Of a DNA stretch of 64,000 nt, positions 1 through 9,301 are shown in pieces. Position 1 is the stretch's first letter, and each line of letters starts with the position of its first letter. Under the pieces are notes generated by a model. The model was given only the letters and a program-made list of their open reading frames with translations. It was not told where the DNA came from and did not search any database. The position numbers and the translations under genes are program-made. Source of the DNA: DASSBR01 sp035708085 (GTDB lineage: Bacteria; Pseudomonadota; Gammaproteobacteria; Natronospirales; DASSBR01); contig DASSTE010000055.1 in assembly GCA_035708085.1 (NCBI GenBank), forward strand, positions 1 to 64,000, in the 5' to 3' direction.

Positions 1-514
1 GCACCGTTTGCCCCACGACGTTCGGATTGCCGCCGAAGCTCTGCTGCCAGAGCTGATAGCTCAGAACAACTACCTGATCCTGTCCCGGCTCCTGATTGCT
101 TGCCACAAAGACGTGCCCCAACAGCGGCTGCACCCGCAATACGTGGAACAGCGATGCCGTTGCTTCGATGCCGGCAAGGCGTACCGCCCGCCCTTGCGCC
201 TGAAAATCGACCGCGATCGGCTTGTACAAAGCGGTTCCGGATGTCGCCTTAAGCCACTTTTGAGAAATCATGTAGAGCGGCTTCGACATGCCGATGTTAT
301 CCCGGTGCCATTTGTCGGCGCTGACGTGAATATCGATCAGCCTGCTGCTCCCGGGGTACGGCAGCGGCTTCAGCAAGAAGCCGTTCAGCACACTGAAGAC
401 GGCCGTGTTCACGCCAATGCCAAGCGCCAGCGTGAGAATCGCCGCGGCGGCGAAGCCGGGCCGCGCGGCGAGTTGCCTCAAACCAAACCGAAGATCGTTC
501 AGGACGCCATTCAT
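1..514 (-). CDS. Duplicated FtsX/MacB-type ABC permease, N-terminal part (array member 10, cut by window edge)
   Basis: About 171 N-terminal residues are visible; the frame is open to the window edge, so the rest lies to the left. It begins MNGVLNDLRFGLRQL, followed by the hydrophobic first membrane segment and the LLKPLPYP motif that opens the periplasmic domain in every member of this array. The visible periplasmic part includes the shared VVLSYQLWQQSFGG segment. The ATG lies 18 nt after the stop of the TolC-like gene, so it should be co-transcribed with it. It is the tenth permease of the array and the only one seen downstream of the outer-membrane channel gene. Whether more permeases follow to the left cannot be seen. 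Confidence 0.88.
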   Translation of the reverse strand, partial: MNGVLNDLRFGLRQLAARPGFAAAAILTLALGIGVNTAVFSVLNGFLLKPLPYPGSSRLIDIHVSADKWHRDNIGMSKPLYMISQKWLKATSGTALYKPIAVDFQAQGRAVRLAGIEATASLFHVLRVQPLLGHVFVASNQEPGQDQVVVLSYQLWQQSFGGNPNVVGQTV

Positions 515-532
515 GCCGTATGGCTCGTTCTC

Positions 533-1960
533 CTAGTCTCCCATCTCTCCGGAAGAAGAAACACCTGCCGTCGACTGCCCGGCCGGCAGTTGCGTGAAAT
601 ACGCGCTCATTGCCTTCACATCCTCAGGGCCCAGTGTCCCGGCATCCTGCTTGAGCTGCAGCGTCGACAAGAGATAGGCATAGCGGGCCTGCGCATAGGC
701 GGTTTCCGCGTTCAGCAGGCTGTTGCGGGCATTCAGTACATCGAAGGTCGTGGCGGAACCAACCTTGAATGCCTTTTCCGTTGCTGCGAGCGAGGCACGG
801 TTCGACTTCACCGATTCGCGCAGTGCCTTGACGCCGGCGATGCCGGACACGACGTTACGGAAATCGGTGACGGTGCTGGCTCGAACCTCGAGCGCCTGCT
901 GGTCGCGGGCCGCTTCGGCTGAAACGTGCTGATATTTCGCCTGGCTGCTGCGGGCGGCGATTGCGCCGCCGGAAAAAATCGGCAGCGTGATCTGTATGCC
1001 CACGGCGTTGTCGGTCAAATTCTCGTTCTGAAGCGCGTTGTTGCTGTTGACCCTATTGATATCGTGACCGGCAAACACGCTGATATCCGGATAACGGACG
1101 GCCTGCTGCCGATCGACTTCGTGCGCCGCGACCTCGGCATTCAGCTTGGCCGCGTTCAACGTCGCGTTCTGCTGCAACGCTTTCTTCACCCATTCGGCAA
1201 CGTTATCCGGTTGCGGCGAATTAAGCGGCAGCGTTTCGCCCGGCCCTGCCAGTGTCGGAACCGGCTCTCCGGTCAGCGCCTGGAGCGTTTGCCGAAAGGC
1301 GATCAGCGTTTGCCTATTCTGGATCACCGATGCGCGCGCCTGATCGTGCGCCGCGCGCGCCTGCTGCACGTTGACAATCCCCGACAGGCCGACCTGATAG
1401 CGGCGCTCGGCCTGATGAAGCTGCTTGGCGAGCGCCTGCTCGTTGGCCTTCGTCACGCGCAGAATGTCGCGCGCTTGCAGCACGTTAAAGTACGCTTGCG
1501 CCGTCTGGACAATGACGCTTTGACGGGCCGCCTCATACGTCGCCGCTGCCTGTGCAGCTTGCGCGTCGGCCTTCGCCAGCGCCACCCAGTCCTGCCAGTC
1601 GAACACGGTCTGGGTAAGTTGCAACTGGGCATAGGTGCTGAAATTGTTCAACGTAAGCTGTTGCTGAACGACCGTCCCATTTGCCGTCGTCCCGGCCGCG
1701 GTTCCCGCATATTTGTCCCGCTCGCGCGTCCCGTTTGCGCTCAACTGGGGCAGCAGGGCCGCCAGCGCGATTGGCTTGTTTTCAGTCGCGGCCTTGTAGT
1801 CGGCTTCTGCCTGCCGCAACTTCGGCGTGTTTTGCTTTACAAGCTGGTAGACGTCCCACAGGTCGGCGGCATGCGCGACCGAAAAGCCGCCCATCACAAC
1901 GCTCGAACAGATCAGACCAATCGTAGTCAGACAACGCATATTTTTCCCATTGGTTTTCAT
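533..1960 (-). CDS. TolC-family outer-membrane efflux protein
   Basis: 475 aa. It has a signal peptide with a likely cut after residue 31 (SVAHA|ADL) and two outer-membrane-efflux (OEP) repeats, roughly residues 35-245 and 250-440. Family features include LTQTVFDWQDW near the start of the first half and QITLPIFSGG at the corresponding point in the second half. The length is normal for TolC-type type I channels. It should trimerise into an outer-membrane beta-barrel with a periplasmic alpha-tunnel and act as exit duct for the adaptor/ATPase/permease genes of the same operon. It starts 10 nt after permease 9 and is followed 18 nt later by permease 10. A second in-frame ATG 21 nt downstream (MRCLTTIG) is an alternative start; neither has a strong ribosome-binding site. 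It is the only outer-membrane channel gene in the window. Confidence 0.93.
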   Translation of the reverse strand: MKTNGKNMRCLTTIGLICSSVVMGGFSVAHAADLWDVYQLVKQNTPKLRQAEADYKAATENKPIALAALLPQLSANGTRERDKYAGTAAGTTANGTVVQQQLTLNNFSTYAQLQLTQTVFDWQDWVALAKADAQAAQAAATYEAARQSVIVQTAQAYFNVLQARDILRVTKANEQALAKQLHQAERRYQVGLSGIVNVQQARAAHDQARASVIQNRQTLIAFRQTLQALTGEPVPTLAGPGETLPLNSPQPDNVAEWVKKALQQNATLNAAKLNAEVAAHEVDRQQAVRYPDISVFAGHDINRVNSNNALQNENLTDNAVGIQITLPIFSGGAIAARSSQAKYQHVSAEAARDQQALEVRASTVTDFRNVVSGIAGVKALRESVKSNRASLAATEKAFKVGSATTFDVLNARNSLLNAETAYAQARYAYLLSTLQLKQDAGTLGPEDVKAMSAYFTQLPAGQSTAGVSSSGEMGD

Positions 1961-1970
1961 AAAAAAACTT

Positions 1971-4433
1971 TTATTGCTCCAGAATCGCTACAGCCGGATC
2001 GAGTTTCGCCGCGCGCCGCGCCGGCAGGTAGCATGCGACGACGGTAATGACCGACAGTGCTACAGCCACTCCAGCGAGCGTCACTGGGTCGAACGGCGCA
2101 ACGTTGAAGAGCTGCGACGAAATCGAGTATCCGAGTACCACCGCGAGAAGCAGGCCGACACACAAGCCGATCGCCAGCATCTTCAGGCCGTCCCGAATGA
2201 TCAACCACAACAAATCACCAGGCAGCGCGCCCAGCGCCAGGCGTACGCCGCACTCGGTCACACGCTGACCGACGACGTAGCTCAATACGCTGTACACGCC
2301 GACCGCCGCGAGCACCAGCCCGAGGCATGCAAACACCAGCACCAGCGCCATGACGGCTTCGCGCTCTGCCAATGATCGCGCGAGCGTGTCGTGCATCGTG
2401 GAGAAGTTGCTGATCGATACCAGCGGATTGATGTTGTTGACGACCTGCTTGACAGGCTTGATCAACGTTTCCGGTGGCACCCGACTTTTGACGACAAGGC
2501 TGATTCCTGAAGAAGGATACTGGGCGCTGTCGAGATAAAACATGCCGCGCGCCGGCGCGTCCGCCAATGAGCCACTGTGAATCGTGGCGACCTCGCCGAT
2601 AATTCTAAAATGCACGCGCTTATGATTTTGATCTTTAATCCAGCCAAACGTAATTTGGCGCCCGATCGGACTTTCCCCGGGGAACCACTTGTCCGCCAGC
2701 TTTTGGTCAATGATCGCCACCGGCCGGCTCTTCGATGTATCCTGTAAACCGAACGTACGTCCGCGCAACAGCGGAATGTTCAACGCGGCAAAAAATCCGG
2801 CGCTAACGGTTTCGGCATTCCCTACCGGTGCTTTTGCGTCAGTCACCGACACTCGCCCAGGAATGGTATAGCCGCCGGTATCCGGCGGATTTTTGATCGG
2901 CACGTTCGATACCAGCGCAGCATGCCCGACGCCCGGAATCCGGCGGATGCCATTCAGCAATTGTTGATAATAGTGAGCCCGAGCCGCGCTATCGGGCTGG
3001 TTCTTTGACGGCGGAATCAAAATGTCCGCCGTCAGCACGTTATTCGTACTAAAACCGGGGTCGACCGCCTGCAGTCGCGCGAGGCTATGCACCAGCAAAC
3101 CGGCGCCACCCAAAAGCGCCGCCGCGAGCGCGATTTCTGCGACAACCAAGGCGCTCCTCGTCCGCTTCGCGCCACGGCTGCCGCCGACGGCCCGCCCTCC
3201 CGATTGCAACAGCATTTGCGGATCGTTACGCGACAACTGGCGAATCGGCAGCACGCTGGTCACGATCGCGACCAGCAACACCATCCCGAGCGCGAACAGG
3301 CCGACGCGCCAGTCCGGCGTCAGGGTAAATACCCCAAGCCGCGCCCCAAGGCCGGCATTCTGAATGAACGTGAGACTAAACCAACCCAAGGCCACGCCCG
3401 CCAGCGCGCCGGGCACGGCGAGACACAAGCCCTCGACGAACATTTGCCGGATCAGCGCCCAACGGCTCGCACCCAGGGCGGTTCGCATCGCGATTTCGTG
3501 CGTGCGCCCGAGGATACGCGCAAGCAGAAGATTGGCGACGTTGACGCAAGCCATCAGCAGCACCAGCAGCACGAAGCCCTGCAAAATCAGCAGCAGCGGC
3601 GTGCGGCCGCCCAACAGCACGTCGCGGTATGGCCGCACTTTGAAGCCCCAATCCTTTTGCTTGTACCAATTCCCTATCAGCGGAATCACTTTTTTGATGA
3701 TGCTGGAGCGAACCCGGGCCAACTGGGCGCGCGCCTGCGCGATGCTGGCGCCCGGCTTCAGCCGCGCAATGGCGCGCTGGTTGTCCCAGCCGCAGGTCCG
3801 GCACTGGTTCGTCCCCAGAGGCGGGAAATAGAACGGGGTCCAGAGGCTGACGCGGTTGTCCGGAAAGGCAAAACCTTTCGGCAGCACGCCTATTACGCGA
3901 TACCGTTCGCCATCAAGCTTGATGGATCGACCTACAACGTCGCGGTCGCCACCGAAAGTGCGCTGCCAGAATGCGTAACTCAATATCGCGACTTTGTTTC
4001 GGCCTTTCTCATCGTTGGCGGCATCGAATGCGCGGCCGATCACGGGCTTTACCCGCAACACATCGAATAGAGTGGCGCGGGTTTTGAGCGTAGTCACCCG
4101 CTGCGTGCGGCCGTTAAGCGTCAGGTTATGGTCCTCTTCGGCATAGAGAGCGCTCGATTCGAAGACACTCGTCCCCTTTCTCGCATCCGTAAAACTGTTG
4201 ATTGACACGCCGGTATAAGGCTCGCCGATCGCCGGTACGCTCTCGTTGATCGCGACCAGTTGCTGCGGCTGAGAATACGGCAACGGCTTCAGCAGATAGC
4301 CGTTCAGCACGCTGAACACCGCCGTGTTGGCGCCGATGCCGAGCGCAAGTGTGACAATAGCTGCAACCGCAAAGCCAGGCTTGGCAGCTAATTGCCGCAG
4401 ACCGAAACGTAGATCGTTCAGAAAACCGCTCAT
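1971..4433 (-). CDS. Duplicated FtsX/MacB-type ABC permease (array member 9)
   Basis: 820 aa, same architecture as member 1 (21639-24080). It pairs with member 8: both carry the string CRTC in the first periplasmic domain (around + strand 3788-3815 here) and an LILQGFVLL-type start to the second membrane segment, features no other member has. Two periplasmic cysteines in a CxxC arrangement could form a disulfide; this is inference. The first-half coupling loop reads GRTHEIAMRTALGAS and the second TECGVRLALGALPGDL. It ends LDPAVAILEQ. A GGGGAA ribosome-binding site precedes the ATG, 18 nt after the stop of member 8. The substrate is unknown. Confidence 0.92.
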   Translation of the reverse strand: MSGFLNDLRFGLRQLAAKPGFAVAAIVTLALGIGANTAVFSVLNGYLLKPLPYSQPQQLVAINESVPAIGEPYTGVSINSFTDARKGTSVFESSALYAEEDHNLTLNGRTQRVTTLKTRATLFDVLRVKPVIGRAFDAANDEKGRNKVAILSYAFWQRTFGGDRDVVGRSIKLDGERYRVIGVLPKGFAFPDNRVSLWTPFYFPPLGTNQCRTCGWDNQRAIARLKPGASIAQARAQLARVRSSIIKKVIPLIGNWYKQKDWGFKVRPYRDVLLGGRTPLLLILQGFVLLVLLMACVNVANLLLARILGRTHEIAMRTALGASRWALIRQMFVEGLCLAVPGALAGVALGWFSLTFIQNAGLGARLGVFTLTPDWRVGLFALGMVLLVAIVTSVLPIRQLSRNDPQMLLQSGGRAVGGSRGAKRTRSALVVAEIALAAALLGGAGLLVHSLARLQAVDPGFSTNNVLTADILIPPSKNQPDSAARAHYYQQLLNGIRRIPGVGHAALVSNVPIKNPPDTGGYTIPGRVSVTDAKAPVGNAETVSAGFFAALNIPLLRGRTFGLQDTSKSRPVAIIDQKLADKWFPGESPIGRQITFGWIKDQNHKRVHFRIIGEVATIHSGSLADAPARGMFYLDSAQYPSSGISLVVKSRVPPETLIKPVKQVVNNINPLVSISNFSTMHDTLARSLAEREAVMALVLVFACLGLVLAAVGVYSVLSYVVGQRVTECGVRLALGALPGDLLWLIIRDGLKMLAIGLCVGLLLAVVLGYSISSQLFNVAPFDPVTLAGVAVALSVITVVACYLPARRAAKLDPAVAILEQ

Positions 4434-4451
4434 CGAGTTCCCCGGTTTCAG

Positions 4452-6857
4452 TTATTGCTCCAACATCGCCACGGACGGATCGAGCTTCGACGCCCGCCGC
4501 GCCGGCAGATAACAGGCGGCAATTGTAATAATTGATAACGCGACAACCACACCTGCCAGCGTCAGCGGATCGAACGGCGCCACATTGAAAAGCTGTGACG
4601 AAATTGCATAGCCCAGCACCACCGCGAGCCCAAGGCCGATGCACAAACCGATCGCCAGCATCCGCAGCCCGTCGCGGATGATCAGCCACAAGAGGTCGGC
4701 CGGCAGGGCTCCGAGCGCCAGCCGCACACCGCACTCCGTAACGCGCTGGTTCACGACGTAATTCAGCACGCCGTACACACCGACTGCGGCGAGTGCCAGC
4801 CCGATGCAGGCGAATACGAGTACGAGCATCATCAGCGCTTCACGCTCGGTAAGCGATTGCGCGAGCACGTCGGCCATAGATATGAAATGGGAAATCGATG
4901 CGTTCGGGCTGAGATCCCGAACGACCTGCTTGAGCGGTTTTACCAGACGGTACGGCGGCATGCTGGTCTTGACCACCAAATGCATGTCGCCAAACGCGTT
5001 TTGCGCGGCATTCAAATAGTACGTTCCCCGCTGTGGCGGACTATCGAGCGAGGTGGCGTAAACGGTTCCCACTTCGCCGATGATCGTGTATCGCGTTGGA
5101 TCACCCCCAAGCGTAATCTGGTGCCCGATCGGACTGGAATCGGGAAACCATTGGTCCGCCAGTTTTTTATCTACGACGACCATTGGCCGGGAATCGCCTG
5201 GCGCGAACACCCGTCCACGCAGCAATGGAATTCCCAGCGTTCCAAAGTAACCCTCCGACGCGATAACCATATTGCCCAGCGGCTTGTGCGGGCCCATCGG
5301 AGACTCACCGGGCACCGTGTATGCATTACCGAGCGGCGGCCATTCAATCGGCACGGCGTTTACTACGCCCGCGCTTTCGACACCGGGTAGCGCCCGCACG
5401 CGGCGCAGGAGCTCGTCATAGTATTGATCGCGCGCATTTGCGTTCACGATTTCCGCCGTCAACACCCGCGCGGCATCGAAACCGGGATCAGCCGACTGCA
5501 AGCGAAGGAAACTGTTCACCAGCAATCCGGTACCGCCCAGTAAGGCGGCAGCGAGCGCGATTTCGGCCACAACCAAGGCACCGCGGATGCGTCTCGCTCC
5601 ACGACCGCCGCGAATTGACCGCCCGCCCTCCTGCAACAAGCCCTGCAGATCGCGGCGTGAAAGTTGTCGGATCGGCAATGCGCTGATGATGACAGCCACC
5701 AGCACGACTACGATAAGGGCGAACAGCCCAACCCGCCAATCCGGTGTCAACGTAAACAGACCGAGCCGCGCGCCAAATCCGATATTCTGAATAAAGCTCA
5801 GTCCCAACCATCCCAACGCGACGCCGGCCAAGCCGCCGGGGATAGTCAGGCAAAACGCTTCAACGAATACCTGCCGCACAAGTCTCATTAGACTTGCGCC
5901 CAAGGCGGCGCGCATTGCGATCTCGTGCGTGCGGCCGAGAATACGTGCGAGAAGCAAATTCGCGACATTGACACACGTCATGAGTAACAACAGCAGCACG
6001 AAGCCTTGCAAAATAAAGAGCAATGTCGCGCGATCGCCGAGCAATTTGCCTCGATAAGACCGCGCGCGAAGATGCCAGCCGGTTTTCTGCACCATCCGGT
6101 TAAACCATGCCGGTTCGGCCGCTACGATCCGCGAAGTGATCTGATGCAACTGCGCACGTGCAGCGTTGAGATCAGCGCCGGGCTTCAATCGTGCGATTAG
6201 TTGCTGGTTGTGCTCGCAGGTCCGGCACTTGTGCAACAGTTGAGGTGGGAAATGGAACGGAACCCAGAGTCCGACACTTGAGTCGGGAAATGCGAAGTGC
6301 CGCGGCATTACGGCGATCACGCGGTACGGCTCGCCATACAGCTTGATGGTACGACCGATTGCATCGCGATTGCCGCCAAAAACCGTTTGCCACAGGCCAT
6401 AGCTCAGCACCGCCACATGGTCCCGCCCCCCCTGGTCATTAAGGTCGCCAAACACCTGTCCGAGATAGGGTTTGACACGCAAAACGTCAAACAAGTCAGC
6501 GCGCGCACGAACGGCGGGAACCAGTTCTGTTTGACCGTTGATTGTCAGGTTAAAAGCCGTCTCCTTGTATAGTGCGGCGTCGGCCAGTACCGTTGCGTCT
6601 TTCTTGATGTCGAGATAATTCATCGCCGACACGCCGACGTAGGGCTGGTGCGCATTTGGGAAGCTTTCGTTGATCGCAATCAGTTGTTGCGATTGAGGGT
6701 ACGGCAACGGCTTTAACAGATAGCCGTTCAACACGCTGAACACAGCCGTGTTCGCGCCGATCCCGAGCGCCAGCGTGACAATTGCCGCGGCGGCAAAGCC
6801 AGGCTTGGCCGCTAGCTGGCGCAGACCGAAACGTACGTCATGCAAAAATCCGTTCAT
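4452..6857 (-). CDS. Duplicated FtsX/MacB-type ABC permease (array member 8)
   Basis: 801 aa, the shortest complete member; the second periplasmic domain is trimmed (after VLTAEIV it goes almost directly to DQYYDELLRRV). It shares the CRTC motif (around + strand 6208-6236) and the LFILQGFVLL membrane segment with member 9, so the two look like a recent tandem duplication. It ends LDPSVAMLEQ. The ATG at 6857 has a strong AGGAGGG ribosome-binding site overlapping the end of member 7, with a 13-nt gap. Membrane topology follows from hydrophobic blocks at the same positions as in member 1. Confidence 0.92.
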   Translation of the reverse strand: MNGFLHDVRFGLRQLAAKPGFAAAAIVTLALGIGANTAVFSVLNGYLLKPLPYPQSQQLIAINESFPNAHQPYVGVSAMNYLDIKKDATVLADAALYKETAFNLTINGQTELVPAVRARADLFDVLRVKPYLGQVFGDLNDQGGRDHVAVLSYGLWQTVFGGNRDAIGRTIKLYGEPYRVIAVMPRHFAFPDSSVGLWVPFHFPPQLLHKCRTCEHNQQLIARLKPGADLNAARAQLHQITSRIVAAEPAWFNRMVQKTGWHLRARSYRGKLLGDRATLLFILQGFVLLLLLMTCVNVANLLLARILGRTHEIAMRAALGASLMRLVRQVFVEAFCLTIPGGLAGVALGWLGLSFIQNIGFGARLGLFTLTPDWRVGLFALIVVVLVAVIISALPIRQLSRRDLQGLLQEGGRSIRGGRGARRIRGALVVAEIALAAALLGGTGLLVNSFLRLQSADPGFDAARVLTAEIVNANARDQYYDELLRRVRALPGVESAGVVNAVPIEWPPLGNAYTVPGESPMGPHKPLGNMVIASEGYFGTLGIPLLRGRVFAPGDSRPMVVVDKKLADQWFPDSSPIGHQITLGGDPTRYTIIGEVGTVYATSLDSPPQRGTYYLNAAQNAFGDMHLVVKTSMPPYRLVKPLKQVVRDLSPNASISHFISMADVLAQSLTEREALMMLVLVFACIGLALAAVGVYGVLNYVVNQRVTECGVRLALGALPADLLWLIIRDGLRMLAIGLCIGLGLAVVLGYAISSQLFNVAPFDPLTLAGVVVALSIITIAACYLPARRASKLDPSVAMLEQ

Positions 6858-6870
6858 GCCAGCGCCCTCC

Positions 6871-9288
6871 TCATTGCTCCATCATCGCCACTGCCGGATC
6901 GAGCTTTGCCGCACGCCGCGCCGGCAACCAACACGCCGCCAGCGTGATGGCGCAAAGCACGACCGCGCTGCCGGCCAACGTCACCGGATCAAACGGCGCT
7001 ACGCCGAACAACTGCGCGTACATCATGTAGCCGAACAGCACCGCGAGACCGAGGCCAAGCACCAACCCGACCGCCAACAGTCGCAGTCCGCCTTTCAATA
7101 TCAGCCACGACAGATCTTCCGGCAGCGCGCCCAAAGCAAGCCGCACGCCACATTCAGCGCGACGCTGGCTGACGGCATAGCTCATTACGCCGTACATGCC
7201 GACGATGGCGAGCGCCAGCGCGATGGCTCCGAAGGCGAGGACCAGCAGCATCGTGGCGTGGCGATCCTGCAGCCGGTCGGCCAGTATCTGGTGCATGGTT
7301 TTGAAGTTCGTGACAGACACGAGTGGGTCGATATTGCCGACCAGTTTGGTCAACGGGCGAATCAACGCCTGCGGCGGAATGGTTGTCCTGATTATCAGAT
7401 TTAAGCCAGGGCGCCAGACACCTTGTGATACCGGCAAGTAAATCGTTTCCATGGAAGGTTCGTCGGCCAAGCTGGTTTTGAGCGTCGGTACGACGCCTAT
7501 AATTCGATATTTGGAGCCGCCACCGACAAGATATTGGCCGACCGGGTTCGTGTCGGAAAAGTACTTGTTGGCAAGCATTTGATCAATAACAACGACCGGC
7601 TCGCTATCGGCAGTGTCTTGCGGCCCGAAAGCGCGGCCTCTCAACAACGGCACGCCCAGCGTTTTGAAGTAGCCGCTACTGACAATGGACATCCAGGCAA
7701 AAGGCGGCGGTGAAATCGAACGGCCGGCGATCCCGTAACCGCCGTTGGTGCCGTAACGAAACGGCAACTGCGTTGTCACTGCCGCCGCGCTGGCACCAGG
7801 CAATGCACGCACGCGCTTGATCAGGTCGTTGTAGAAACTGGCCAAGGCTTTGGTTCCCTCGTGGTCGCCGGCCGGCACTACGACACTCGCGGTCAATACG
7901 TTATCCGGGTTGAAGCCGGGGCTTATCGATTGCAATTTAATAAAGCTGTGTATCAGCAGTCCCGACCCCGCCAGCAGAGCAGTCGCGAGCGCCAGTTCCA
8001 CCGTGACCAGCGCATTGCGCGTCCGCCGCGCGCCGCGCCCACCGCCTGTTGCGCGACTACCTTCTTGCAGAACCGTCTGTAAATCAGTTCGGCTGAAATG
8101 GCGGATCGGCAAGAGGCTCACGGCCAGCGCGACCAGAATGACAGCTGCGATAGCAAACAGCGCGACCCGCCAATCAGGCGTGATGCTGAACAAACCGCTT
8201 TCAGCGCCCCAGCCGAGCTGCCGGATGAACCGAAGACTCCACCACGCCAGCCCCACGCCTATGGCGCCGCCCGGAATAGCGAGGCACAAGCCTTCGATCA
8301 ACAATTGGCGCGCCAGCTTCCCGCGCGTGGCGCCGAGTGCGCTGCGCATCGCCATCTCGTGCGTACGCCCGAGGATGCGGGCGAGCAGGAGATTGGCAAC
8401 GTTCACACAGGTAATCAGCAGAACCAGCAATACTGCCGCTTGCAGCAGTAACAGCAGCGACGGCCTTCCAGATACTAGTTGTGCGTGCCAGGGTTGCAGC
8501 CACCAGTCGATGTTGTACTTTTTGGTTCTCGCGCGCATCGTTGCGCTGACGCGGTTAACCGTCTGCAAGACCGTGTCGAGCTGTGTCCCCGCCGCCTCAA
8601 TGCTGACACCCGGTTTAAGCCGCCCGATGATCTTCAGTTTGTTATCGCCGCGCTGGCTTTCGGTTTTGTCCTCGGCGGTAAATACCAGTGGCACGAATAG
8701 CTGGTTTGGCTCGCCTTGAAACACGAAGTTCCTCGGCATTACGCCCAGCACTGTATAGGGCTTGCCGTCGAATCTAAGCGTGTGCCCAACCACATTCGGA
8801 TCGCCACCCAGCTTGTGCTGCCAGAACGGATAAGACAGAACGACGACTTGTCCCCGTCCCGGTTGCTGGCTTTCCTTACTGAACGTGCGCCCCAGCAACG
8901 GCTGAACTTGCAGCACGTCGAACAGTGAAGCCGTGGTTCTGACGACTGGAATAGCCTGCGCCATGCCGGCTCGCGTGAGGTTCAGCGAGTCCCAGTTGAC
9001 CGCGGCGATGGCCGAGAAATCGGATGCGCGATTCACCATGCTCAGGTAGTTCGGTACCGAGATCGAGGCGTAACGGATATTTGCTTTCGCCTGATCCTCG
9101 TTGATCTGCACCAGTCGGTCGCTGTGCGGATATGGCAGCGGTTTCAGCAGATAGCCGTTCAGCACGCTGAACACCGCAGTGTTCGCGCCGATGCCGAGCG
9201 CAAGCGTCAGGATCGCGGCGGCCGCGAAGCCGGGTTTGGCGGCAAGCTGGCGCATGCCGAAACGCAGATCTTTTAAGAAGCCGTTCAT
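6871..9288 (-). CDS. Duplicated FtsX/MacB-type ABC permease (array member 7)
   Basis: 805 aa. Its closest relative in the array is member 1: both have LLQAAVLxVLL before the CVNVANLLLARILGRTHE stretch, an SLLPIRHFSR segment, and a second periplasmic domain with a YG.NG.Y...GR....PFAW pattern seen in no other copy. This argues that members 1 and 7 descend from one gene although five others now lie between them. It ends LDPAVAMMEQ. Its start is 13 nt after member 6, with GGGAGA as ribosome-binding site. Role and substrate are as uncertain as for the other members. Confidence 0.92.
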   Translation of the reverse strand: MNGFLKDLRFGMRQLAAKPGFAAAAILTLALGIGANTAVFSVLNGYLLKPLPYPHSDRLVQINEDQAKANIRYASISVPNYLSMVNRASDFSAIAAVNWDSLNLTRAGMAQAIPVVRTTASLFDVLQVQPLLGRTFSKESQQPGRGQVVVLSYPFWQHKLGGDPNVVGHTLRFDGKPYTVLGVMPRNFVFQGEPNQLFVPLVFTAEDKTESQRGDNKLKIIGRLKPGVSIEAAGTQLDTVLQTVNRVSATMRARTKKYNIDWWLQPWHAQLVSGRPSLLLLLQAAVLLVLLITCVNVANLLLARILGRTHEMAMRSALGATRGKLARQLLIEGLCLAIPGGAIGVGLAWWSLRFIRQLGWGAESGLFSITPDWRVALFAIAAVILVALAVSLLPIRHFSRTDLQTVLQEGSRATGGGRGARRTRNALVTVELALATALLAGSGLLIHSFIKLQSISPGFNPDNVLTASVVVPAGDHEGTKALASFYNDLIKRVRALPGASAAAVTTQLPFRYGTNGGYGIAGRSISPPPFAWMSIVSSGYFKTLGVPLLRGRAFGPQDTADSEPVVVIDQMLANKYFSDTNPVGQYLVGGGSKYRIIGVVPTLKTSLADEPSMETIYLPVSQGVWRPGLNLIIRTTIPPQALIRPLTKLVGNIDPLVSVTNFKTMHQILADRLQDRHATMLLVLAFGAIALALAIVGMYGVMSYAVSQRRAECGVRLALGALPEDLSWLILKGGLRLLAVGLVLGLGLAVLFGYMMYAQLFGVAPFDPVTLAGSAVVLCAITLAACWLPARRAAKLDPAVAMMEQ

Positions 9289-9301
9289 GCGTTTTCTCCC
9301 T

